Source of the DNA: Halorussus halobius
GTDB taxonomy: Archaea; Halobacteriota; Halobacteria; Halobacteriales; Haladaptataceae
DNA length: 64,000 nt
Direction of reading: 5' to 3'
NCBI RefSeq assembly: GCF_004765805.1
Contig: NZ_SBIU01000004.1
Span: 248,001 to 312,000, forward strand
Part shown: positions 17,930 through 24,623 of the stretch, in pieces
How positions within the stretch are numbered: the first letter of the stretch is position 1
Layout: the number at the start of each line of letters is the position of its first letter
The notes under the pieces: generated by a model
Databases searched by the model: none
Seen by the model: the letters and a program-made list of their open reading frames with translations, nothing else
Told to the model about the DNA's origin: nothing
Translations under genes and position numbers: made by a program

Positions 17930-18310
17930 CAATCGCTCGACTCGTCCGCCCCCCGGACGCGCCGCGCTCGCGCAGTTCTGCGCGAGCGCGACGCGGAGGT
18001 ACGGGGCGCGGTCGCGGCGCGGATGTGGCGTGGTCGCGGTGCGGTGGCGGTCGGCTGCGGCGCGGATGTGGCGTGGTCGCGGTGCGGTGGCGGTCGGATG
18101 CGGCGCGGTCGCGGCGCGGTTTCCCCTAGGCCTCGGCAATAGCTAGCTTCGTGATTGTGGTCACTTCCAGCACTGGACCGCGTACGAGCTAGCTTCTACC
18201 GAGACCTATGAGAGACCGCACCGCGACCACACTCGAACCGCACCCGCACCGCGACCACACCCGCGCCGCGACCGCACCCTGCCCCTCGCACGACAGCGCG
18301 CCATCCAGAA
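17930..18310. repeat. GC-rich intergenic region with tandem 43-bp repeats
   Basis: Units beginning GCGCGGATGTGGCG start at 18017 and 18060 (43-bp period) with partial flanking copies. A hairpin-capable CGCTCGCGCAG...CTGCGCGAGCG lies at about 17965-17990. Two AGCTAGCTT words occur about 50 bp apart (near 18138 and 18188), and CCGCACCCGCACCGCGACC-like units at about 18200-18290 recall the tails of the 51-bp repeat loci. I find no gene in this 580-nt gap between glmM and the beta-propeller gene. Confidence 0.6.
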
Positions 18311-18342
18311 CGCTTTCCACGCTCTACCACCCACGTCGAAGC

Positions 18343-19218
18343 ATGGGCATCAGCATCGACGAGAAGCGGGTGTACGACGCCAGAGAGGGACCGACCCCGG
18401 TGTACGTGGTCGGCGAGTTCGGCGTCGCTCGCGCGAACACCTCCGACGACCTCGTGGGCGAGTTCGGCCTCGCCCGGCAGTGTTCGGCCCGCGACGTCGC
18501 CGGGCGAGACGGACGAATCGCGGTCGCCACCGACGAGGACGTGCTGGTCGCGACCGCAGGGGGCGACGACGGTGCCGGAGACAGCGACGGAGTCGCCGGA
18601 GCCGAGAGCGCGTCGTTCGAGGCGCTGGAGGTCGGTCCCACCGTGGCGGTGGGCGACGCCGGCGACGAGTTGGTCGTGGCCCGCGAGGACGGCGCGGTCC
18701 TGCGCGGCGACGGCGAGCAGTGGACCCGCCTCGGCGACCTCGACGACGTGCGCGCGGTCGAGGGCGAGTTCGTCGCGGCCGAATCGGGCGTCCACCGCGC
18801 GGCCGGCGACGACCTCCGGCACGTCGGTCTCGACGACGCCCACGACGTGGCGGCCGGGGGCGCGCCGCTGGCCGCGACCGGCGGCGGCGTGTACCGACTC
18901 GGCAACGGCTGGCTGGACGAGCTTTCGGGCGATTTCCGGGCGGTCAGCGCCGGGCGAGCCGCCGATGAGGCGACCGGCACCGGACCGCACGCCGCGCGCG
19001 CGGACGGTCGGCTGTTCGGGGGCGACGGAAAATCGACGGACGGTAACTGGCGCGAGGTAGAGCTACCCGTGGCTGGCGAGGTCGTCGCGCTCGACCACGG
19101 CGAGTCGGGCTGTGCGTACGCGGTCACGGACGACGGAACCCTGCTGCTGTCGGTCGGCGACGGCTGGAACTACCGGCGGCTCGGCCTGCGCGGGGTCCGG
19201 GCGGTCGCCGCGCCGTAA
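18343..19218 (+). CDS. Haloarchaeal beta-propeller protein (HVO_0234-like)
   Basis: 291 residues from the ATG at 18343. It is built of short repeated beta-strand motifs (for example VLVATAGG, TVAVGDAGDELVVARED, GVYRLGNGWL, GTLLLSVGDGW), consistent with a cytoplasmic beta-propeller; no signal or membrane segment is visible. The N-terminus MGISIDEKRVYDAREG and the GEFGLARQCSARDVAGRDG block match my memory of the conserved haloarchaeal HVO_0234 family, whose function is unknown. Upstream is a repeat-filled gap; downstream it converges with nirK. Confidence 0.75.
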   Translation: MGISIDEKRVYDAREGPTPVYVVGEFGVARANTSDDLVGEFGLARQCSARDVAGRDGRIAVATDEDVLVATAGGDDGAGDSDGVAGAESASFEALEVGPTVAVGDAGDELVVAREDGAVLRGDGEQWTRLGDLDDVRAVEGEFVAAESGVHRAAGDDLRHVGLDDAHDVAAGGAPLAATGGGVYRLGNGWLDELSGDFRAVSAGRAADEATGTGPHAARADGRLFGGDGKSTDGNWREVELPVAGEVVALDHGESGCAYAVTDDGTLLLSVGDGWNYRRLGLRGVRAVAAP

Positions 19219-19259
19219 TCGGGAGTGGCGTGCCCCGGCGGGGGCTGTCGTCGCCGGAA

Positions 19260-20342
19260 TCACGCGTCGGGTTCGGGGTCGAATATCTCGGGGTCCTCCT
19301 CGCCCTCGGCGGCGATGACCGCCATACAGCCCTTCCGGGCGACCCGGCTGAGCGCGTGGTCGACCAGCTTGACCGCGCCCGGAACCGGGAACTCCATCGT
19401 GGCGACGGTCGTGGTGCCGGGCGCGACCGGCGTGGTCTCGACGTGCTTCTGGGTGGCCGATTCGAACGACCCCCTCGGGTAGAGTTCCTTCCACACGTTC
19501 CCGATGGGGTGGAAGCTGCTGGTGAGGTTCGGGCCGCCGGTGACGAAGTACACCCGTGCGGTGTCGCCCGTCTCGACGGTCATCGGACCGTACCCGTCGG
19601 GGGTGAGCGCGTACTTCTCGCCGTTCATCACGACGTAGCTGGGCTCCTCGCGGGGCATCGCCTTCATGTCGAACTGGTGGTGGCCCGTCTCGCCCGCGCG
19701 CTTGTCGGTGTAGAGTTCGTGCTGGCCGAGGTAGAACTCGTGGTCGACCTCGGGCAGGCCCTCCTCGGGCTCGACGACGATGGTGCCGAACATCCCCGCC
19801 GAGATGTGCATGTCCATGTTCGGGACCGCACAGTGGTAGATGAACGCGCCGGGGTAGGTCGCCTTGAACGACAACTGCTCGGTGTTGCCCGGCGCGACGG
19901 TCGTCGCCTCCGCGCCGCCGCCCGGACCGTAACAGGCGTGGAAGTCGACGTTGTGGGGCAGGTCGTTCCCGTCGGGGTTCTCGAAGGTCAGGTTCACGGT
20001 GTCGCCCCGCCGGACCCGGACCATCGGCCCGGGGACCCGCCCGTTGAACGTCATGTAGTTGAACGTCACGCCGTCCTCGACCTCGGCCGTGACCTCCTCG
20101 GCGCGGAGCGTCACGTCGACCTCCCGCGGCTCGTCGCGGTCGATGGGGTCGGGCACGTCGGTCGGGTCGGCGGCCACGCGGTCGGCCGTGATCTCTTTGC
20201 TCTGGTTCATGGCTTGCTCGGTCGTCTTGCGGGCCGTCTCGCTGGTCGCTTGGGGGGCGGACTGGGACGAGCACCCGGCCAGCGCCGCCGCGCCGCCCAC
20301 GCCGATACCTTGCAGGACCGTCCGTCGGTTCGTTCGGGGCAT
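19260..20342 (-). CDS. nirK: Copper-containing nitrite reductase
   Basis: This 360-residue exported multicopper enzyme reduces nitrite to nitric oxide in denitrification. N-terminal NRRTVLQG and LAGC (Cys 24) indicate a Tat lipoprotein. Type 1 copper ligands are His130, Cys171, His179 and Met184 (YHCAVPNMDMHISAGM block). Type 2 ligands are His135 (NVDFH), His170 and a late His near 278 (SSFHPIG). The catalytic Asp133 is also present. It is followed by no cotranscribed gene on its strand, but the genes upstream on both strands (cupins, DUF2249, halocyanin) look functionally linked. Two palindromes upstream (20388-20406 and 20423-20434) suggest redox or oxygen control. Confidence 0.93.
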   Translation of the reverse strand: MPRTNRRTVLQGIGVGGAAALAGCSSQSAPQATSETARKTTEQAMNQSKEITADRVAADPTDVPDPIDRDEPREVDVTLRAEEVTAEVEDGVTFNYMTFNGRVPGPMVRVRRGDTVNLTFENPDGNDLPHNVDFHACYGPGGGAEATTVAPGNTEQLSFKATYPGAFIYHCAVPNMDMHISAGMFGTIVVEPEEGLPEVDHEFYLGQHELYTDKRAGETGHHQFDMKAMPREEPSYVVMNGEKYALTPDGYGPMTVETGDTARVYFVTGGPNLTSSFHPIGNVWKELYPRGSFESATQKHVETTPVAPGTTTVATMEFPVPGAVKLVDHALSRVARKGCMAVIAAEGEEDPEIFDPEPDA

Positions 20343-20787
20343 TGGTGGTCACCTCACGGTTACAGGTAGACCCTCACCCACCTTCAACCGAGAATACGAT
20401 TCTCGGGCGGTAGGAAGGCTTACGAACGTGTTCGCGGCATTCTCAATCCGCGAGAACGGACGGGCGGCGAGGCGAACGTGGTCGGGTGCGCTCGGCAGCG
20501 GCGTCGAAAGCGGGGCGACCGACGCCGGCGACCGCACGAGCTCGATGCCACAGACCACGGAGCACGCTCGATGCCACAGCGGGCTCGATGCGCAGACTGG
20601 ACGTGTCGCGCGCGCACGAGCGAAGCGCCACAGCGCGGCGGAGCGCGGTGCTGGTCGGGTGCAGGGAAGTTGCGATGCAGGGCGGTCCGGGGCGTACCGC
20701 ACCCCCGACAGCAATCGCGACCGCCAGCCCGCACTGGGACCGCACGGTACCGCGGGACGAGACGTCGCTGCGTCGCTCCGCCTCGAC
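20343..20787. promoter_or_regulatory. nirK upstream region and gene-free gap
   Basis: This 445-nt gap holds two candidate operators for nirK: CCGAGAAT-ACG-ATTCTCGG at 20388-20406 and CGAACGTGTTCG at 20423-20434. Further right, GCTCGATGC words repeat three times (about 20537-20594; twice as GCTCGATGCCACA), then GC-rich sequence without a convincing gene runs up to the cupin stop at 20788. Confidence 0.6.
20423..20434. promoter_or_regulatory. CGAAC-N2-GTTCG palindrome, nirK copy
   Basis: CGAACGTGTTCG, a perfect 12-bp palindrome, lies about 81 nt upstream of the nirK start. Closely related copies occur at 21390, 21841, 22136 and 22198. The motif recalls inverted repeats described for denitrification promoters in Haloferax (NarO); the exact published spacing I cannot confirm. 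Confidence 0.6.
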
Positions 20788-21099
20788 TCACTCCCCGTCC
20801 GACCGGGGGGCCAACACCAGCAGCGCGGTGCTGTCGGCCTCCGCCTTCGGCGACACCTCGTCTCGGCCGTCGAACCGGAGCAGGTCGCCCGGTTCGAGGA
20901 CGTTCGACTCGCCGTCGACGCGCACGTCGAGGCGGCCCGAGACCAGATACACCACGATTTCGCGCTCGGGGTGTCGATGGGCCGGCACCTCCTCGCCCGC
21001 CTCGAGCGCGAGTCGGACCGTCTTGGGCTCCGACCCGGGGAACGCCACCTCGCGGGGCGTCACGGTCAACTCGTCGAGCGCGGCGGTCTCGACCGTCAT
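20788..21099 (-). CDS. Small cupin protein
   Basis: This 103-residue single-domain cupin has a first motif near GEEVPAHRHPEREIVVYLVSGRL (His-x-His and Glu metal ligands) and a second weaker motif (LEPGDLLRFDGRDEVSPKAE). It is the second gene of a pair: it begins 22 nt after the stop of the DUF2249 gene (21122-21349). The pair is probably driven from the palindrome at 21390. Role unknown; a metal-binding sensor or small-molecule enzyme in nitrite/NO metabolism is inferred from context only. Confidence 0.8.
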   Translation of the reverse strand: MTVETAALDELTVTPREVAFPGSEPKTVRLALEAGEEVPAHRHPEREIVVYLVSGRLDVRVDGESNVLEPGDLLRFDGRDEVSPKAEADSTALLVLAPRSDGE

Positions 21100-21121
21100 C
21101 GCTGGGGGGAGTTTCTCGAAG

Positions 21122-21349
21122 TCATTTCTTGGGGAATCGCGCGACGAACGTCTGGTCGCCCTCGCGCTCGACCTCGTACGCGTCGGCGTCGAACGACTCG
21201 ACCTCGGCCTGCATCTCGTAGAACAGCGGCTTCGGCTCGTGGTCGTTGACTATCTCCAGCACCTCGCCGCTGTCCATCTCCGCGAAGGTGTCGTGTATCT
21301 TCGGGTGGCGCTCCGGCGGCGGAATCTCGCGGACGTCTAGGGTTGGCAT
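21122..21349 (-). CDS. DUF2249 domain protein (first copy)
   Basis: A 75-residue protein from the ATG at 21349 (a GTG at 21355 is an alternative). It matches the DUF2249 pattern: PTLDVREIPPPERHPKIHD, MDSGEVLEIVNDHEPKPLFY and a C-terminal beta strand FVARFPKK, the compact SirA-like fold. DUF2249 proteins cluster with nitric oxide, hemerythrin and denitrification genes in many prokaryotes, but the biochemical role is unknown. It heads a pair with the cupin at 20788 and lies 41 nt from a CGAAGATGTTCG palindrome. Confidence 0.8.
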   Translation of the reverse strand: MPTLDVREIPPPERHPKIHDTFAEMDSGEVLEIVNDHEPKPLFYEMQAEVESFDADAYEVEREGDQTFVARFPKK

Positions 21350-21389
21350 GCACACGAGGATAGCCGTCGGTCGGCCTTCGGATTCGTCC

Positions 21390-21401
21390 CGAAGATGTTC
21401 G
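21390..21401. promoter_or_regulatory. CGAAC-N2-GTTCG-like palindrome, DUF2249/cupin copy
   Basis: CGAAGATGTTCG (one mismatch to the palindrome) lies 41 nt upstream of the DUF2249 ATG at 21349, directly upstream of where BRE/TATA would sit. The spacing matches the copies at 21841 and 22136. Confidence 0.5.
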
Positions 21402-21421
21402 GCATCCTGTCGGTTGGCCGT

Positions 21422-21802
21422 TCAATCGTCCGCGCGCGGGTCGAATTCCCCTTTCTTCAGCCCCTCGCGCACGGGGTCGTGTTCCGCGTCGGTCGGGGGC
21501 GGCGCGGTTACGAGCGTGGCTTCGAGTCGCTCGTCGCCGGCCTTCACGCCGCGCTCGTCGCCCGCCGGGACGACCACCACGTCGTCGGGTTCGACCGCGC
21601 GTTCGTCGTCGCCGTCGCGGACGACGCCCGAGCCCCGCCGGACCGTGATGGCGACGTCGCTGTCGGGCGCGTGGACCGGGATGAACTGGCCGGGCTCGAA
21701 GTAGCCCAGTACCACCTTCATCCGGTCGCTCCGGAAGGTCGACTGGGCCGAGAATCGCTCGTCGTCGTACTCGCGCTCGTCGTCGAAGTCTGTCGCGACC
21801 AT
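21422..21802 (-). CDS. Cupin protein (second copy)
   Basis: A 126-residue cupin. The metal-site region reads GYFEPGQFIPVHAPDSDVAITVRRGSG, with only one clear His, so the metal site may be degenerate. VEPDDVVVVPAGDERGVKAG forms the second motif. The C-terminus is acidic, ending EFDPRADD. It is divergent in sequence from the cupin at 20788. It has its own CGAACGTGTTCG palindrome 39 nt upstream, suggesting coregulation with nirK. Exact role unknown. Confidence 0.75.
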   Translation of the reverse strand: MVATDFDDEREYDDERFSAQSTFRSDRMKVVLGYFEPGQFIPVHAPDSDVAITVRRGSGVVRDGDDERAVEPDDVVVVPAGDERGVKAGDERLEATLVTAPPPTDAEHDPVREGLKKGEFDPRADD

Positions 21803-21840
21803 GTGGGAGACGACGGGCGGCGCGTCCGTCGCCGGTTCCC

Positions 21841-21852
21841 CGAACGTGTTCG
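21841..21852. promoter_or_regulatory. CGAAC-N2-GTTCG palindrome, second cupin copy
   Basis: CGAACGTGTTCG, identical to the nirK copy, lies 39 nt upstream of the cupin start at 21802. Confidence 0.6.
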
Positions 21853-21881
21853 CCCACCACGCCGGTCACCGGGCCTGGGCG

Positions 21882-22097
21882 TCACCGCGGTTCGATCTCG
21901 ACCCGCCACTCGTCGTCGGCCACCTGCTCGGCGTCGTGGTCGAACCCCCGGTCGTCGAGCACCGCGTACAGCGGTTCGGGCTCGAAGCTGTTGACGAGGA
22001 CCAGCGTGTCGTCGTCCCCGAGGTCGCCCAGCGCGTCCACGATCTGGTCGAACGGTCCGCCGTCTACCTCGCGGGCGTCGAGTTCGCGAGTGGTCAC
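21882..22097 (-). CDS. DUF2249 domain protein (second copy)
   Basis: A 71-residue protein using the GTG at 22097 (reads TTRELDAREVDGGPFDQIVD). DUF2249 features are LDAREVDGG, DTLVLVNSFEPEPLYAVLDD and a C-terminal EWRVEIEPR strand. The longer open frame upstream is not coding. The GTG start is favoured because a CGAACGTGTTCG palindrome lies exactly 39 nt before it, the same distance as for the neighbouring cupin. It is a paralogue of the protein at 21122; role unknown. Confidence 0.75.
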   Translation of the reverse strand: MTTRELDAREVDGGPFDQIVDALGDLGDDDTLVLVNSFEPEPLYAVLDDRGFDHDAEQVADDEWRVEIEPR

Positions 22098-22135
22098 GTT
22101 CGTACGTCCGGGACCGACTCGCCTGTCGATTCTGC

Positions 22136-22147
22136 CGAACGTGTTCG
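22136..22147. promoter_or_regulatory. CGAAC-N2-GTTCG palindrome, second DUF2249 copy
   Basis: CGAACGTGTTCG lies 39 nt upstream of the GTG at 22097. It is also 132 nt from the divergent halocyanin start. Confidence 0.6.
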
Positions 22148-22197
22148 CGGGGTGGGACCGGCACGCGCCGCTCGCACCGGGGCGTCGTTCGGCCGGC

Positions 22198-22209
22198 CGA
22201 ACAGGTTCG
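22198..22209. promoter_or_regulatory. CGAAC-N2-GTTCG palindrome, halocyanin copy
   Basis: CGAACAGGTTCG lies 43 nt upstream of an ATG at 22252 and 70 nt upstream of the preferred halocyanin ATG at 22279. The arms are perfect; only the two central bases differ from the other copies. Confidence 0.55.
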
Positions 22210-22278
22210 GACCCCGTTTTCACCGCCCGGGAATCGAAGACAGCGCCATTTATGAACGCCCCGAAGCCGAGAACGACG

Positions 22279-22791
22279 ATGACCGACGAAACTCTCACCC
22301 GGCGGACGGCACTGAAGGCGATGGCTGTGGGCGCGGCGAGCGTGGCGCTCGCGGGCTGTTCGAGCAGCGGCGGCTCGGGCGGCGACGACGAATCGAACGG
22401 CGACGGCTCGGGCGACGAGTCGAACGGCGACTCGGGCGGGGACTCGACCGACTTCGGCGGCTGGTTCGACGACGTCGACAACTTCGACGGCGTGGTCGAC
22501 GAGACCGGCTCCGACGAGGTCACGGTCGACGTCGGCGCGCAGGGCAACGGCGGCAACTACGCGTTCTCCCCGGCCGCGGTGTCGGTCTCGACCGGGACGA
22601 CCGTGGTCTGGGAGTGGACCGGACAGGGTAGCCTCCACAACGTCGTAGCCGAGGACGGCTCGTTCGAGAGCGAGCAGACCCAGGAGGAGGGGTTCACGTT
22701 CGAGCACACGTTCGAGGAGACCGGCACGTACGAGTACGTCTGCGTCCCCCACGAGGCGATGGGGATGAAGGGCGCGATAGTCGTGGAGTAG
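22279..22791 (+). CDS. Halocyanin (blue copper lipoprotein)
   Basis: 170 residues. A Tat lipoprotein signal (TRRTALK, then LAGC with Cys at 27) is followed by a Gly/Asp/Ser linker and a plastocyanin-like domain. Type 1 copper ligands are visible as LHNV (His), YVCVPHEAMGMKG (Cys, His, Met). It is a small membrane-attached electron carrier, the natural electron donor for a haloarchaeal NirK. An in-frame ATG at 22252 would add nine residues and would sit 43 nt from the palindrome; I prefer 22279 because it gives a normal Tat n-region. The radical SAM gene starts 7 nt downstream, implying an operon. Confidence 0.9.
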   Translation: MTDETLTRRTALKAMAVGAASVALAGCSSSGGSGGDDESNGDGSGDESNGDSGGDSTDFGGWFDDVDNFDGVVDETGSDEVTVDVGAQGNGGNYAFSPAAVSVSTGTTVVWEWTGQGSLHNVVAEDGSFESEQTQEEGFTFEHTFEETGTYEYVCVPHEAMGMKGAIVVE

Positions 22792-22797
22792 GTCGCC

Positions 22798-23898
22798 ATG
22801 GCGAGTTCACCGCGTCGTTCGGCCGGCCCGCCCCGGCAGGTCGACACCGACGAGCGACCGCTGGTGCTGATCTGGGAGCTCACGCAGGCCTGCGAGTTGA
22901 CCTGCGAGCACTGCCGGGCCGACGCCCAGCCCGACCGGCATCCGGACGAGCTCACGACGGCGGCGGCCGAGCGCCTGCTCGAGGACGTCCGGGAGTTCGG
23001 CGAAGGCCAACTGGTCGTGTTCTCGGGCGGCGACCCGCTCAAGCGCGACGACGCCGTCCACCTCGTGGAGTACGGCACCGACCTCGGGCTGAACGTCACC
23101 ATGACGCCGAGCGGGACCACCTCGCTGACCCCCGACGCGGTGGCCGACCTCGCGGACGCCGGCCTCCGGCGCATGGCGCTCAGCCTCGACGGGGCGACCG
23201 CCGAGCGCCACGACGCCTTCCGGGGCGAGGCCGGCAGCTTCGCCGACACGATGCGGGCCGCGCAGGCCGCCCGCGACGAGGGCGTCCCGCTCCAGGTCAA
23301 CACCACCGTCTGTCGACGGACCGTGCCCGACCTGCCCGAGATCGCCGACCTCGTGGCCGACCTCGGCGCGGTGCTGTGGAGCGTGTTCTTCCTCGTGCCC
23401 GTCGGGCGGGGCGCGGCGCTCGACCCCCTCTCGCCCCACCGGGCCGAGCGCGTGATGGAGTGGCTCGTCGACCGGAGCGACGAGTGGCCCTTCGGCGTGA
23501 AGACCACGGAAGCGCCCCACTACCGGCGGGTCGCGGTCCAGCGGGCCGACGAGCCGCCGGGCCGCCAGATGGGCATCACGGCGGGCGACGGCTTCGCGTT
23601 CGTGAGCCACGTCGGCGACGTGTACCCCTCGGGATTCCTGCCCGAGTCGGCCGGGAACGTGCGCGAGGAGAGCGTGGTCGAGCTCTATCGGAACTCGGCG
23701 CTGTTCGAGTCGCTCCGGGACCCCGACCGCCTGAACGGCAAGTGCGGCGCGTGCCCCTACCGGACGATGTGTGGCGGCAGTCGGTCGAGAGCCTACGCGG
23801 CCACCGGCGACCCGCTCGGGAGCGACCCGCTGTGCTCGTTCGTCCCCGAGAAGTACGACGGGCCGCTCCCGTGGGGCGAGGAGTCGGCCGGTGACTGA
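22798..23898 (+). CDS. Radical SAM/SPASM protein (TIGR04053-like)
   Basis: 366 residues. The radical SAM cluster is CELTCEHC (Cys 32, 36, 39) inside LIWELTQACELTCEHCRADA. A GGDPLKR segment, ALSLDG and WSVFFLVPVGRG follow, and a C-terminal SPASM-type region carries CGACPYRTMCGG and a later Cys (PLCSF) for an auxiliary Fe-S cluster. The overall pattern matches the TIGR04053 group, related to AhbD/NirJ-type porphyrin enzymes. It is cotranscribed with halocyanin (7-nt gap). A role in cofactor or haem maturation for nitrite/NO metabolism is inference; the substrate is unknown. Confidence 0.85.
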   Translation: MASSPRRSAGPPRQVDTDERPLVLIWELTQACELTCEHCRADAQPDRHPDELTTAAAERLLEDVREFGEGQLVVFSGGDPLKRDDAVHLVEYGTDLGLNVTMTPSGTTSLTPDAVADLADAGLRRMALSLDGATAERHDAFRGEAGSFADTMRAAQAARDEGVPLQVNTTVCRRTVPDLPEIADLVADLGAVLWSVFFLVPVGRGAALDPLSPHRAERVMEWLVDRSDEWPFGVKTTEAPHYRRVAVQRADEPPGRQMGITAGDGFAFVSHVGDVYPSGFLPESAGNVREESVVELYRNSALFESLRDPDRLNGKCGACPYRTMCGGSRSRAYAATGDPLGSDPLCSFVPEKYDGPLPWGEESAGD

Positions 23899-23991
23899 GT
23901 CGCCGAGGCCGGGTCGCTCCCCGGCGAGCGACCGTCGAAGGCCCCGACGGCAATCACAATGCTGTTAAACCACCCTTCCGTACCCCCAAGC

Positions 23992-24570
23992 ATGGTAGAC
24001 GTACTGGGTCTGGGACTCGGGCTGACGCTCGTGTTCATCGCGGTCGCCCTCCACGTCTCGAAGGGCACCGAGTGGCGCGCGCCCGACGACATCTCCCAGG
24101 AGGTGCTCGAACGTCGGGCCGAGACCGTGCCGGAGACCGACTTCCCCGAGCCGATGAACCGCTCTATCGGCGGCGGTGGCGGCGCGGTCGCGGTCGGCGG
24201 CGGGGCCGAGGGCGAACTCGCGGGCGAGGAAGACGAGGAGGAGACCGGCTTCGACCCGGCGTCCATCCCGGACGACGAGGTCGAATACTACGACGTCGAG
24301 TACGTCAACGAGGGCGAGACCATCGAGGTCGCCAACAACGAGACGCTGCTCGAAGCCGGCGAGGACGAGGACTGGGACCTGCCCTACGCGTGCCGGCAGG
24401 GCCAGTGTCTCTCCTGTGGCGGCAAGATAACCGACGGCGACGCCACCGAGTACGTGCGCCACAGCAACAACGAGACGCTCGGCGAGGACGAGGTCGAGAA
24501 GGGCTACGTCCTGACCTGCACCGCACACCCCACCGCCGACTTCTCGCTCGAAACGAACGAGACGCCCTGA
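23992..24570 (+). CDS. Membrane-anchored 2Fe-2S ferredoxin
   Basis: 192 residues from the ATG at 23992. An N-terminal hydrophobic segment (residues 4-22, VLGLGLGLTLVFIAVALHV) anchors it. A Gly-rich and acidic linker follows, then a plant-type ferredoxin domain with CRQGQCLSCGGK and a distal LTCTAHP supplying the four Cys of a 2Fe-2S cluster. The acidic insertion is typical of halophilic ferredoxins. It lies 93 nt after the radical SAM gene on the same strand and could donate electrons to it; this is a context inference. Confidence 0.88.
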   Translation: MVDVLGLGLGLTLVFIAVALHVSKGTEWRAPDDISQEVLERRAETVPETDFPEPMNRSIGGGGGAVAVGGGAEGELAGEEDEEETGFDPASIPDDEVEYYDVEYVNEGETIEVANNETLLEAGEDEDWDLPYACRQGQCLSCGGKITDGDATEYVRHSNNETLGEDEVEKGYVLTCTAHPTADFSLETNETP

Positions 24571-24594
24571 CTGATTTCTTCTCGCCGAAGCGAA

Positions 24595-24617
24595 ATTTCA
24601 ACCCGAAGCATTGAAAT
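24595..24617. promoter_or_regulatory. Inverted repeat upstream of the MATE gene
   Basis: ATTTCAA (24595-24601) and TTGAAAT (24611-24617) form a 7-bp-arm inverted repeat with a 9-nt spacer ending 6 nt before the GTG start of the transporter. It overlaps the expected initiation region, so a repressor site is plausible. Confidence 0.4.
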
Positions 24618-24623
24618 CCTAAG

